DNA from: JANXSF01 sp043755435
Lineage (GTDB): Bacteria > Acidobacteriota > Terriglobia > Bryobacterales > Bryobacteraceae
Assembly (NCBI GenBank): GCA_043755435.1
Contig: JAYUSZ010000059.1
Location: 13,805-77,804 of the forward strand
Length of the DNA: 64,000 bases
Reading direction: 5' to 3'
Shown: positions 48,964 through 57,987 of the stretch, piece by piece
Layout of the letters: every line of letters begins with the position of its first letter
How positions within the stretch are numbered: the stretch's first letter is position 1
Notes under the pieces: generated by a model
The model's database searches: none
Seen by the model: the letters and a program-made list of their open reading frames with translations, nothing else
Told to the model about the DNA's origin: nothing
Program-made: the position numbers and the translations under genes

Positions 48964-51639
48964 TTATGCGCGAGCCGGATCGCCAGCTTCTGTATTGATC
49001 CCAAGTTCTGCCATAGCAGCGCGAGCCTGAGCAACATCGAACCTCCCGTCCCGGGCCAAGCGCGAAAGCGTCGCAGCCACAATGCTAGCCGCATCCACCT
49101 CGAAGTGACGTCGCAAATGCGCACGATTATCACTTCGTCCAAAACCATCAGTACCAAGCGATACCAGCCGATTTGGAAGCCACGGTGACAACTGATCGGA
49201 CACAACTTTCATATAGTCTGTTGCGGCGATAACCGGAATAGTGGAATCCCCAAGAACCTGCTGCAAGTAACCCTTGCGTTCCGGCTGGTCGGGATGTAAG
49301 CGATTCCAACGTTCAGTTTCAAGAGCATCCCGCCGCAATTCGTTGTAGCTGGTGACGCTAAATACGTCCGTCTCCACTCCGTACTTACTGGAAAGAATTT
49401 CCGACGCCTTCAGCGCTTCATTGAAGATGGCACCGCTGCCTAATAGCAACGCTTTGGGCGCACCATTTTCAGCAGCTTTGAAGCGGTAAATCCCTTTCAA
49501 AATTCCAGCTTCCACCCCAGCCGGCATTGCAGGTTGGGCGTAATCATCATTGCAGATGGTCAAGTAGTAGAAGCGGTCTTCGTTCAGTTCGTACATCCGC
49601 TTAATGCCTTCCTGAATGATGACGGCAATTTCGTAAGCGAAAGCAGGATCATATGCGGCGCAAGTGGGAACGGTTGAAGCCAGCACATGGCTGTGGCCAT
49701 CCTGATGCTGCAACCCCTCACCTGAAAGCGTGGTGCGGCCTGCGGTGGCTCCCATTAAGAAACCCTTGCCTCGCGAATCGGCGAAAGCCCATGCCATGTC
49801 ACCAACACGCTGGAAGCCGAACATTGAATAGTAAGTGTAGAAAGGAATCAGGGGAACGCCATAGTTGGCGTAAGCGGTTCCTGCAGCGGCAAAACTGCCC
49901 ATGGAACCAGCTTCCGTAATTCCTTCTTCCAGAATCTGCCCGGATTTGGATTCATGATAGAACAAGAACCCTTCACCAGCATCTTGTGGCGTATACAACT
50001 GCCCCTGACTTGCATAAATTCCGATTGACCGGAACAACGAATCCATACCAAAGGTTCTGGCTTCATCCGGAATAATCGGAATCACCAATTTGCCTATGGC
50101 CTGGTCTTTCAACAAAACCGTGAGGATTCTGACAAAAGCCATTGTTGTGGAAACAGCCCGGCCCTGCGATCCAGCAATCGCATCGGCGAAAATTTCCAAA
50201 GCCGGAGCTTTCACAGTAATCGGTTTTGGATGGCGCGATGGAACAGGCCCGCCGAGTTCGGCAGTCCGTTTCTCCAAATACTTCTGTTCCTGGCCATTGG
50301 GATCCAACTTGATGAATTCGCAATTCATCGCTTGGTCGTCAGTAATTGGAACCTTGAAGCGATCACGGAAATAGACAAGCTGCTGTTCGTTCAGCTTTTT
50401 TTGCTGGTGCGTAGCGTTGCGACCTTCCCCAGCCGCGCCCATGCCGTAACCCTTCACTGTCTTAGCAAGAATTACCGTAGGTCCACCGCGATGATCAAAT
50501 GCCGATTTATACGCCGTGTAGATCTTTTTGGGATCATGACCGCCGCGCCGCAGATTCTCCAGATCCTTATCCGAAAGATCCTTGACCAGTTCCAGCAGTT
50601 CAGGATACTTGCCGAAAAATTCCTTGCGTACGTACGCACCGTCTTTAGCTTTGTAAGCTTGGTACTCACCGTCGACGCATTCACCCATCCGCTTCATCAG
50701 CAGACCGCTAGTGTCGCGCGCCAGCAACGAATCCCAATCGCCGCCCCAAACTAACTTGATCACATTCCAGCCGGCGCCCCGGAATACACCCTCCAGTTCC
50801 TGGATAATCTTGCCGTTACCGCGCACTGGTCCATCTAAACGTTGCAGATTGCAATTGACGACGAAAATCAAGTTATCCAGTTTTTCGCGGCAAGCCAGCG
50901 TCAAAGCGCCCAGCGATTCCACTTCATCCGTTTCGCCATCACCTAAATAGGCCCAAACTTTCCGGTCCGTAGGTTGCAGCAATCCGCGATTTTCCATGTA
51001 CCGCATGAAGCGAGCCTGGTAGATTGCGTTAATAGGGCCAAGGCCCATCGAGACTGTAGGAAATTGCCAGAAATCCCGCATCAACCAAGGATGCGGATAA
51101 GACGAAAGCCCTGGGGTATCTCGCAATTCGTGACGGAAGTTTTCCAGGTGCTGCTTGGTCAAACGGCCTTCAAGAAATGCCCGCGAATACATGCCGGGTG
51201 AAGCGTGGCCTTGGAAATAAATCAAGTCGCCAGGCTGATCCCCAATGCTGCCGCGGAAGAAGTGGTTGTAGCCAACTTCCACCAATGAAGCAGAAGAAGC
51301 ATAAGTGGCAATGTGGCCACCAATGCCCGGGTCGTATTTGTTCGCGCGCACCACCATCGCCAGAGCATTCCAGCGAATATAGGCCTTAATGCGCCGCTCA
51401 ATTTCAAGATCACCGGGATAGGTAAGGTCCCTTTCCACGGGCAGGGTGTTCACATACGGGGTGTTCAGCTCTGGTTGGATCGAAGCGCCATGATAGGCGG
51501 CTCGTTGTTGAACGGCTTTAAGAAGGTACTGGGCCCGGTCCGGTCCAGCTTCATCGATAATCTGATCGAGAGCTTCTAGCCATTCACTTGTTTCTTGGGG
51601 GTTAAGGTCTTCTTGGAGTTCTGCCTTGGGTTTCAGCAT
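48964..51639 (-). CDS. aceE: Pyruvate dehydrogenase E1 component, homodimeric type
   Basis: An 891-residue thiamine-diphosphate enzyme, the E1 subunit of the pyruvate dehydrogenase complex. Family segments include GDLIYFQGHASPGMYSRAFL, the thiamine-diphosphate motif WAYLGDGETDEVES with VNCNLQRLDGPVRGNG, and C-terminal FYTYYSMFGFQRVGD and TTLSGEGLQHQDGHSH. The start MLKPKAELQEDLNPQETSEW (ATG 51639) fits the family; an in-frame ATG at 51684 adds 15 residues of uncertain reality. Genes for E2 and E3 are not adjacent, so the complex must be encoded in part elsewhere. Confidence 0.95.
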   Translation of the reverse strand: MLKPKAELQEDLNPQETSEWLEALDQIIDEAGPDRAQYLLKAVQQRAAYHGASIQPELNTPYVNTLPVERDLTYPGDLEIERRIKAYIRWNALAMVVRANKYDPGIGGHIATYASSASLVEVGYNHFFRGSIGDQPGDLIYFQGHASPGMYSRAFLEGRLTKQHLENFRHELRDTPGLSSYPHPWLMRDFWQFPTVSMGLGPINAIYQARFMRYMENRGLLQPTDRKVWAYLGDGETDEVESLGALTLACREKLDNLIFVVNCNLQRLDGPVRGNGKIIQELEGVFRGAGWNVIKLVWGGDWDSLLARDTSGLLMKRMGECVDGEYQAYKAKDGAYVRKEFFGKYPELLELVKDLSDKDLENLRRGGHDPKKIYTAYKSAFDHRGGPTVILAKTVKGYGMGAAGEGRNATHQQKKLNEQQLVYFRDRFKVPITDDQAMNCEFIKLDPNGQEQKYLEKRTAELGGPVPSRHPKPITVKAPALEIFADAIAGSQGRAVSTTMAFVRILTVLLKDQAIGKLVIPIIPDEARTFGMDSLFRSIGIYASQGQLYTPQDAGEGFLFYHESKSGQILEEGITEAGSMGSFAAAGTAYANYGVPLIPFYTYYSMFGFQRVGDMAWAFADSRGKGFLMGATAGRTTLSGEGLQHQDGHSHVLASTVPTCAAYDPAFAYEIAVIIQEGIKRMYELNEDRFYYLTICNDDYAQPAMPAGVEAGILKGIYRFKAAENGAPKALLLGSGAIFNEALKASEILSSKYGVETDVFSVTSYNELRRDALETERWNRLHPDQPERKGYLQQVLGDSTIPVIAATDYMKVVSDQLSPWLPNRLVSLGTDGFGRSDNRAHLRRHFEVDAASIVAATLSRLARDGRFDVAQARAAMAELGINTEAGDPARA

Positions 51640-51763
51640 GTATGTTCTCGCCTGGTACGCCGGTGGGCAGTACTCTGGCTCCACCTATTCTACCGGATGA
51701 TGGGGGGCAAATGGGGAGGAAGTTCTTGTCAATGGTTGATTAGTTCACATGTTAATATCTTGC

Positions 51764-52219
51764 ATGGTTCGGTTCCTTCTTTTCTTACTTCCCTTCTGCT
51801 TTGTCTTAGCGTTCAGTAGCTGCGCGAAGAAAGCAATGATTCCGCAGGATGAGTTGGACCGGAAGTTCGTAGAAATGATGAAGGGCGCTTCCCTGGTGGG
51901 CCGCTCGTCCCGTCAAGACAACGACAAAATCAGCACCGAGGAAAAATACGTCATTGAAGGCGTTTCAAAACTCACCGGCGACACTTGGCTTTTCCGTACG
52001 CGCTTTCAATACGACGGCCATGATATTCCTTTGCCCCTGCCAGTTTCGATTCTATGGGCTGGAGATACGCCCGTGATTACCGTCACCGACCTGGCAATTC
52101 CAGGAATGGGTGAATATACCGCACGAGTGGTGCTCTATCGCGATCAATATGCCGGCACCTGGAGCGGAAAGAAGGGCGGGGGTGGTCAGCTTTTTGGAAA
52201 GATCCTTCGCAACCAGTAA
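51764..52219 (+). CDS. Small lipoprotein-like exported protein, 151 aa
   Basis: A 151-residue protein starting MVRFLLFLLPFCFVLAFSSC, a signal sequence ending in a plausible lipobox (FSSC), so the mature protein may be lipid-anchored. An in-frame ATG at 51749 is an alternative. The mature part is beta-rich (KYVIEGVSKLTGDTWLFRTR, VVLYRDQYAGTWSG) and ends in a glycine-rich stretch GKKGGGGQLFG. Similar small proteins exist in Acidobacteria and Planctomycetes as uncharacterised families. It is divergent from aceE and convergent with the protease gene. Confidence 0.72.
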   Translation: MVRFLLFLLPFCFVLAFSSCAKKAMIPQDELDRKFVEMMKGASLVGRSSRQDNDKISTEEKYVIEGVSKLTGDTWLFRTRFQYDGHDIPLPLPVSILWAGDTPVITVTDLAIPGMGEYTARVVLYRDQYAGTWSGKKGGGGQLFGKILRNQ

Positions 52220-52246
52220 CGCCAAAGAAAAACAGTTGCCCCTTCG

Positions 52247-55200
52247 TTAGCGAATAGTAAACGGAAGGTTGAACACCTGCTGACCATTTACTGATCCAAT
52301 CACCCGCCAGTCTCCTGGCAATCGCGCCGCAGAATAGCCTTGGATATTGATCCAATCTCTAAAGCACCAGGACCCTCCTGAACTCAGCGTATTGAAATTC
52401 GTTGCATCATAAGTGGCCCCTGACGGACTGATCCAACTTGTGGATACTTGATCGCCTGCCGAAGTGCCACTCAAAGAAAAGTAAACACCAGCGTAGGCGG
52501 AAGAGCTTGTGAAGTTAGAATTCTGAAATGGGCTCACGCAACCCTGGCCGCTTGGTGGCAAGTAAGCCGTAATAACTGCTTGATCCACAACTGCAGAAGT
52601 AATCGTGAAATTACGATTTGCGATAACTAAATTGTTCCAACGCACACGCACGGTCCAAGTGCCGGGACGTCGGGCAGCATTTGTTCCTGCAATTAGTAAT
52701 TGTTGATTGAAGCACCAACTACCAGAGGAAGGGACAGGGCTCTTGGCGAAAGTGCTGTAAAGGCTACCATCCGGGGACAGGAAGTCAAAGGCAGGTGAAT
52801 CCCCAACGGTAGCCCCATCAATGGCGAACCAAGCGTAGATTGCTTGGGTTCCAGCGGTTACAGAGGTAATCGCTGAAGGGGTCGCACAATTTGAGGGAAC
52901 TGATTGGGTGAGCAAAAGATCTCTCACTGAAGGCGCAGTAATAGTAAAAGTTCTGGTTTGAACAATTACATTGTTCCAACGCAGTCGGACCGTCCACAAT
53001 CCTGGCAGTCTTGCCGCAGGTGTCCCTGCTATGGCGAAGCCCTGGTTCATGCAGAATGTTCCCGCTGAAGAGGATCGACCTTGGGCCAAGGTAATATATG
53101 AATTGCCATCGGGAGACAAGAACTCAAACGTAGGGGAATCGCCCACATTTACGCCGTCCACCAAAGCCCAAGCATAGATAGTGACGGCATTTGAACTTAT
53201 GCTGGTTAACGGTGCAGGTGCGGCGCAGTTGCCTGGAACGCTTTGCGTTATCACGAAATTGCGGACAGAGAAAGGAATTATCGGCACAGCATTGACTTGC
53301 ACGGTCATGCTACTTCGTGCCGAATTCGTTAGACCAAATGAATCGGTAGTGATTTGTGAGTCCAGCCGAAGCGTTCCGCCCGTCGAAGGCGTCGTCCAAA
53401 TAACTGATTCCGTTGCCGATTGCTTCGGACCAATACTCTGGAAGCCTATTGCAGCCTCAAGGTTTCCATTTGCTGTAAACAACTGAAGTTGCGGACGCAC
53501 GGCCAGTACATCGCCATCGTTGGTGGCAGTGCATGCTATCGTAACCCGGGTATTTGTGTTGGCAGTGTTGGCCGAAGGACTACACTGAACCGAAAGGTTT
53601 GGACCATTGAGTGGTTCAAGTGTGCCCCCAGAATAGGCTAAACCGTATTCGAGGGTTCGATTCTGGGCTTGGTAGCGATTGGTAATAGTGGAGATGCTCA
53701 GAATGATCGGCTCAGAAAGTGTTGGATTAATTTGCTGGACGTTCTGCTTGTCTTCACGCGAGTCTCTATTGAGAATGCCGGTAGAGGAAGAGTAAGCACT
53801 CAGTGCGATACGTTCAGGAAATGTATCCCCATCGCTCATAGATACAAACCGATTCCAAACGAGGGTCGCCCATTTTGAATCCGGGGCCCGCCAAGAATAG
53901 AGTTGCACCCGCTTAGCATTTGAACCAGGAAGGAAGTTGGCAATAAAGCTATGGTCTTTCTGAATGCTTGCAACGCCAAGGTCCATTATTCCCCAGCCAG
54001 AATCAGGCCGCCAAGAGCTCCCATAGACTGTGTTTAGCAGCACTGCTTTGAGTCTTAGTGCGTATTGGATGCCACTTTGACGCAGCAGAATTGCTGCGCC
54101 CGCCACGTGAGGAGCAGCCATGCTGGTACCGGTCATTCCAATCAGTTCACCCGTACCAGCTCTGGCAGCGAGTATGCCCGTGCCTGGGGCGACGAGGTCG
54201 GGCTTTTTGCGCCCCGTATCAGTTGGTCCTCGACTGCTCGAAGGAGCAATGACTAAATCGCCGAAGAGGATGGATGTTTTATGATCAAGGTTCCCAACAG
54301 ATAAAATGTTGTAAGCGTTTCCTGGAGCACCAACCGTCCCATTTGCTCGTTTCATTCCATCATTTCCAGCAGAAACCGTAATCGTCAAGTCAGGGTTTAT
54401 GGTTGTAACATAATCCAAGTACAGATCAAGCGTATTATCGACTTTGAAACTATCTGGTAAACTTCCCAAACTCATATTGATCACGCGAGCGGGACTATCC
54501 GTAACAATCCAAGCAATTGCACTCATCCAATCAAAGGGGTGCATAAATACACCGTCGTTACAACCCTCGCCGGCAGCCATTGAAGTGCTAAAACCAACCT
54601 TCGACATGTAAATGGCCCTAATACCTGGGGCAACTCCTGAAAAGGATGCCGACTCGATGTCGCTCCATAGAGCCCGCCCAGCGGCAATCGACGAAACGTG
54701 GGTTCCGTGTCCATTTGTATCTTTTGCAGATTTCAGATCTTCGACGACACAAGAATTCGTGGCAGCAACCTCCGAGAACGCCCGTGCCTGCACATCGATC
54801 CCCGCAAACATTGGATGGTTCGCATCAATCCCAGAGTCGATAATCGCTACTGATTCCGTCTGGCCAGTAAACCCCAGATCCCAAAATGCAGAGGCCCCGG
54901 TAAACTGCGCACTTCGAAGATCGACATTCAATTTAAGCGGGTCGTTGGGCAACACTCGAAAAATAAGCGGATTCGACTCAAATGAATCGAGTAAATCGAC
55001 ACTGATCTTTGCGGACCAAGCGTTCACCAAAGGAAAGGCTTTCGGATTTGCCACACCAATGGAAATTAATAACTGCTTTAACCCATCACGAGCAGGTCGT
55101 AAACTCTCCTCAATACGGCGCGACTTATTGCGGCGGTAACGGATGAGAGCGATATCTCTTCGATCCTCAGCCTCACGTGGTTGCGCCACTGCAACATCAA

Positions 55201-55444
55201 TGCGACTGCGTCGCTGATTGAGATCTTCGTCCAGGTCGTCTACCTGTCTTTTTTGCCAGTCTAGCTCCTGGTCAATCAAAACAAGGTCGATTTGCTGTTT
55301 ACCCCAAATGATGACATCCACCACGGTGCCGGGGGCTTTCCCACGCAGCGAAGGATGAACTTTAGGATTGAGTTCTGCATCCTGCGCGAACGCCATCAGG
55401 GCAACCAGAATGAAAGCTGTGGCAAGCGAACCCTTCTTTATCAT
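52247..55444 (-). CDS. Secreted subtilisin-like serine protease with C-terminal repeats
   Basis: A 1065-residue S8 peptidase with signal peptide (LATAFILVALMAFAQ). The catalytic triad is complete: Asp in VAIIDSGIDANHP (near residue 202), His in NGHGTHVSSIAAG (near 248) and Ser in GTSMAAPHVAGAA (near 442). An N-terminal pro-region is rich in charged helices. After the protease come a CARDB-like beta domain (about 610-730) and three copies of a ~105-residue module. Each copy has a 'QSVPxNC'-like opening, a 'SPDG' turn and a Cys near a 'W/F-C' pair, and closes with 'W-VRxRWNN..TI'. It is likely secreted or surface-bound. Monocistronic. Confidence 0.93.
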   Translation of the reverse strand: MIKKGSLATAFILVALMAFAQDAELNPKVHPSLRGKAPGTVVDVIIWGKQQIDLVLIDQELDWQKRQVDDLDEDLNQRRSRIDVAVAQPREAEDRRDIALIRYRRNKSRRIEESLRPARDGLKQLLISIGVANPKAFPLVNAWSAKISVDLLDSFESNPLIFRVLPNDPLKLNVDLRSAQFTGASAFWDLGFTGQTESVAIIDSGIDANHPMFAGIDVQARAFSEVAATNSCVVEDLKSAKDTNGHGTHVSSIAAGRALWSDIESASFSGVAPGIRAIYMSKVGFSTSMAAGEGCNDGVFMHPFDWMSAIAWIVTDSPARVINMSLGSLPDSFKVDNTLDLYLDYVTTINPDLTITVSAGNDGMKRANGTVGAPGNAYNILSVGNLDHKTSILFGDLVIAPSSSRGPTDTGRKKPDLVAPGTGILAARAGTGELIGMTGTSMAAPHVAGAAILLRQSGIQYALRLKAVLLNTVYGSSWRPDSGWGIMDLGVASIQKDHSFIANFLPGSNAKRVQLYSWRAPDSKWATLVWNRFVSMSDGDTFPERIALSAYSSSTGILNRDSREDKQNVQQINPTLSEPIILSISTITNRYQAQNRTLEYGLAYSGGTLEPLNGPNLSVQCSPSANTANTNTRVTIACTATNDGDVLAVRPQLQLFTANGNLEAAIGFQSIGPKQSATESVIWTTPSTGGTLRLDSQITTDSFGLTNSARSSMTVQVNAVPIIPFSVRNFVITQSVPGNCAAPAPLTSISSNAVTIYAWALVDGVNVGDSPTFEFLSPDGNSYITLAQGRSSSAGTFCMNQGFAIAGTPAARLPGLWTVRLRWNNVIVQTRTFTITAPSVRDLLLTQSVPSNCATPSAITSVTAGTQAIYAWFAIDGATVGDSPAFDFLSPDGSLYSTFAKSPVPSSGSWCFNQQLLIAGTNAARRPGTWTVRVRWNNLVIANRNFTITSAVVDQAVITAYLPPSGQGCVSPFQNSNFTSSSAYAGVYFSLSGTSAGDQVSTSWISPSGATYDATNFNTLSSGGSWCFRDWINIQGYSAARLPGDWRVIGSVNGQQVFNLPFTIR

Positions 55445-55616
55445 GAAGCTTGAGTATGCGCTTAATGAATTGAAAGGCGATTCAGATAAAAGCCTTATTG
55501 GATTAATTAGATTATATTAGCGGTCGGTAAGGCAAGAACTATCATTTTACTTCGCGCAAAGGAGCCCAGTACGAGTGACGCAATGTTTCCACGTCTTCCA
55601 AAATGATCAGCCAGGA

Positions 55617-55646
55617 ATGTGTATAATTATATACAGCAATACACAT
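55617..55646. promoter_or_regulatory. Promoter and nested operator of vapBC
   Basis: Two nested inverted repeats lie just before vapB: ATGTGTAT (55617-55624) with ATACACAT (55639-55646), and inside it TGTATA-ATTA-TATACA (55620-55635). The inner repeat covers a consensus -10 box TATAAT at 55622-55627. This is where a VapB-VapC complex would be expected to repress. A good -35 box at the right distance was not found. Confidence 0.6.
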
Positions 55647-55647
55647 C

Positions 55648-55842
55648 ATGAGAACCAACATAGTTATTGATGACAGGCTAATGCGCGACGCTCTTCGGAC
55701 CACCGGCTTAAAGACCAAACGTGAAGCTGTGGAGTTAGGTCTTCAGACTTTGGTGAGGCTAAAGGCGCAAGAGGAAATCCGCAAACTGCGCGGCAAACTC
55801 CTCTGGAAAGGTCATCTGGACGCCATACGGAGTGATCGTTGA
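55648..55842 (+). CDS. vapB: VapB-type antitoxin
   Basis: A 64-residue antitoxin with an N-terminal ribbon-helix-helix DNA-binding fold (MRTNIVIDDRLMRDALRTTG, then KTKREAVELGLQTLV) and a C-terminal charged tail ending WKGHLDAIRSDR that should wrap the toxin. The VapC gene starts on a TTG overlapping its TGA stop by 4 bp. A nested palindrome covering the -10 box upstream is the expected autoregulatory operator. The gene lies alone between a protease and a regulatory cluster, as mobile toxin-antitoxin modules often do. Confidence 0.9.
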   Translation: MRTNIVIDDRLMRDALRTTGLKTKREAVELGLQTLVRLKAQEEIRKLRGKLLWKGHLDAIRSDR

Positions 55843-56231
55843 TCCTTGTCGATTCCAGCGTGTGGATCGACTATTTCCGTGGTTCCATCACAGCGCAAAC
55901 CGACAAGCTGGATAAATTACTGGGAAGCGACTTTTTGGCAATTGGCGACCTGATCTTAACTGAAGTACTGCAGGGCTTTGATGACGACCGGGATTTCAAC
56001 CAAGCCAAGAAAGTGCTAAACACTCTGACTCTTGTGCAGCTAGGTGGGAAAGAAGTTGCGATTCATGCGGCACACAATTTCCGCACCTTGCGGAATTTAG
56101 GTGTGACTGTCAGAAAAACAATTGATACGGTGATCGCCACGCACTGCATAGCCAACGACTTAGAACTGCTTCACTCCGACAAAGATTTCGACCCTTTTGT
56201 CAAGCACCTTGGCTTGCGAGTAGTGATCTGA
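55839..56231 (+). CDS. vapC: VapC-family PIN-domain ribonuclease toxin
   Basis: A 130-residue PIN-domain endoribonuclease. The acidic metal-binding residues are all present: D5 in MILVDSSVWIDYF, E42 in ILTEVLQGF, D96 in KTIDTVIATHC and Asp residues around 114-118 in HSDKDFDPF. The start is TTG 55839, overlapping the vapB stop. Known VapC toxins cleave initiator tRNA or rRNA; the target here is unknown. It looks functional, and its expression should depend on vapB coupling. Confidence 0.92.
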   Translation: MILVDSSVWIDYFRGSITAQTDKLDKLLGSDFLAIGDLILTEVLQGFDDDRDFNQAKKVLNTLTLVQLGGKEVAIHAAHNFRTLRNLGVTVRKTIDTVIATHCIANDLELLHSDKDFDPFVKHLGLRVVI

Positions 56232-56232
56232 A

Positions 56233-56745
56233 CTATTCTTTCTCCGGCGAGAATGAATCAGCAAGCTGGTGAATCATCTGCTGTTCCTGATCGTTATACT
56301 TATTCCGGAAAGCATCACTATTCAAATAATTCTTTCGGGCCTCATCGCTCATAGGAGTGATTTTATTCACTTCCTGACGCAAGGTAACCCTACGATCCAC
56401 AGGCAGTTGATTGAAACGTTGATACACCCTCCGCACCTGTTGCTGCTGGGTAACGGGCATCTGCTGGAATCGCTCAACGTTCTTCTTCTGCTTTTCTGTC
56501 ATCCGGTCATACTGTTCCAGCCGGGATTCCATACGCTGCCGGCGCTCAGCAGACATCTTAGAAAGGGCAACTCGACGTTCGGCTGGTGACATGGCACGCA
56601 ATCGCTCCACCGGTTGGGTTTTGCCATTCTTCATGGCAGCTTTAGCCGCAGCTTTTTTCGCACCCTTGCCAGCAGCTTTGGGCCCGGTTTGAGCCATCGC
56701 CCCACCTGCCAACAAAACCGCCGAAAGTATGATCAAAATTTTCAT
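56233..56745 (-). CDS. Exported basic helical protein, DUF3106-like
   Basis: A 170-residue protein with signal peptide MKILIILSAVLLAGGAMAQ, an Ala/Lys-rich linker, and a charged helical region with spaced 'M(S/P)xxxRR' motifs (RLRAMSPAERRVALSKMSAE, RFQQMPVTQQQQVRRVYQRF). This resembles DUF3106 and, more loosely, the Spy/CpxP type of helical periplasmic proteins. It is the last gene of the ECF sigma / anti-sigma operon, 7 bp after the anti-sigma gene. A role in envelope-stress sensing or feedback is a reasonable inference. Confidence 0.82.
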   Translation of the reverse strand: MKILIILSAVLLAGGAMAQTGPKAAGKGAKKAAAKAAMKNGKTQPVERLRAMSPAERRVALSKMSAERRQRMESRLEQYDRMTEKQKKNVERFQQMPVTQQQQVRRVYQRFNQLPVDRRVTLRQEVNKITPMSDEARKNYLNSDAFRNKYNDQEQQMIHQLADSFSPEKE

Positions 56746-56752
56746 GGTCTGA

Positions 56753-57247
56753 CTAAAGCGACTTCGCGTCGCTCTTCACTTCCGCCATCAAAGTATCCAC
56801 CATCTCCACATCTTCTAAAGCTTTTTCGGCCTGTTCAATTTCCTGAGCTTCCATCACCACTGGCATATCAGAATCGGTATCAGGCAAATTCTGCACTCTG
56901 AATATAGAACCGCCTAACAGAACAACAAACATCGCCGCCATCACTGCCGCTGGACGCCATCCAAAGCCGCCACCAACAGGCTGCAGCCAATGCTTCACAC
57001 GACCCCAAACGGTGGATTGTTCCTTCTCAATACGCTCATACAAACGGGCATCGAAATCATGCGAAACAGGAATAGCATCCCATTCATCAAGAGCTTTCCA
57101 AACCATAGCTTGAGCTTCAACTCCAGACCGGCACTCCGCACACACTTCGATATGGGCTTCCATCTTCTGGGAAGCATCCCACTCGAGTTTCCCCGCCGCA
57201 AAATCCATCAGCAAATCAGGGCTGTCAGAATAAATTGGGCAAGACAT
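56753..57247 (-). CDS. Anti-sigma factor with zinc-finger HC2 domain
   Basis: A 164-residue membrane protein. The N-terminal zf-HC2 zinc-binding anti-sigma domain shows HxxxCxxC at H32, C36 and C39 (HIEVCAECRSG). One membrane helix follows at about residues 97-117 (WRPAAVMAAMFVVLLGGSIF), then a short acidic C-terminal tail outside the cytoplasm (MEAQEIEQAEKALEDVEMVD). It should hold the sigma factor encoded 30 bp upstream inactive until a signal arrives. Confidence 0.9.
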   Translation of the reverse strand: MSCPIYSDSPDLLMDFAAGKLEWDASQKMEAHIEVCAECRSGVEAQAMVWKALDEWDAIPVSHDFDARLYERIEKEQSTVWGRVKHWLQPVGGGFGWRPAAVMAAMFVVLLGGSIFRVQNLPDTDSDMPVVMEAQEIEQAEKALEDVEMVDTLMAEVKSDAKSL

Positions 57248-57277
57248 AATCCACTCTCCTCAGTAATGCTCGTCAAC

Positions 57278-57925
57278 TTACGGCGCCATGTGCGCCAAGC
57301 GCACGCGCAACGTTTCATAGGCTCTAAATAACAAAGACTTCACAGCTGACTCCGAACAATCCAGGACTGAAGCTATCTGAGCATACTCCATTTCCTGATA
57401 TTTATGCATCAGCACTGCCGTTCGCTGCTTTTCCGGTAACCCTTGAATCGCACGGCGAACTTCAGCCAGTTTCACGTTGTTCACTAAGGCTTGCTCTGTG
57501 TTCAATCCGCGATCGGCTACCTGCAACGTCAACCCATCGTCACTCGATTCATCAATACTTCCCTGCCCTCGTTCATTCTTCGAATCGCGAATGTGATTCA
57601 GCGCCAGATGGCTGGTAATTCGAAAAAGCCAAGTTGTAAATTTCGCGGTTGGCTCGTAATTTCCCCTGGATTTATACACTCGCAGGAAAACTTCTTGGGC
57701 CAACTCTTCAGCAACGGCCTGATTCTGCACCATGCGGTACAAGAAATGAATCACCGGGCCCCGATGTTTGCCTAATAGGATCTCAAAACTTTCGGTATCA
57801 CCTTCACGAACCCGAAGCATCAGTTCGGCATCTCGTTCTATGGCGGCGACCGCTATCATATCCTTCTGAACCCGAACAGAACTGGAAGGTTGCGGAAATT
57901 TAAGAGGGTCGTCTTCGGAATCCAA
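57278..57925 (-). CDS. ECF-type RNA polymerase sigma factor
   Basis: A 215-residue sigma-70 family factor with regions 2 (FLYRMVQNQAVAEELAQEVF, FTTWLFRITSHLALNHIRD) and 4 (LPEKQRTAVLMHKYQEMEYA, SESAVKSLLFRAYETLRVRL). It is very similar to the factor at 27170-27745 but has an N-terminal extension of about 20 residues; a start at the internal Met (57859) would remove it. It is followed by its own zinc-finger anti-sigma factor and an exported helical protein. This is a typical ECF regulon head, probably for envelope stress. Confidence 0.93.
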   Translation of the reverse strand: MDSEDDPLKFPQPSSSVRVQKDMIAVAAIERDAELMLRVREGDTESFEILLGKHRGPVIHFLYRMVQNQAVAEELAQEVFLRVYKSRGNYEPTAKFTTWLFRITSHLALNHIRDSKNERGQGSIDESSDDGLTLQVADRGLNTEQALVNNVKLAEVRRAIQGLPEKQRTAVLMHKYQEMEYAQIASVLDCSESAVKSLLFRAYETLRVRLAHMAP

Positions 57926-57987
57926 ATCGATAACGTCCTACAACGCATCGTACCAAAAAAAGTATTTTGCTTTCATTTACTTGAAGA

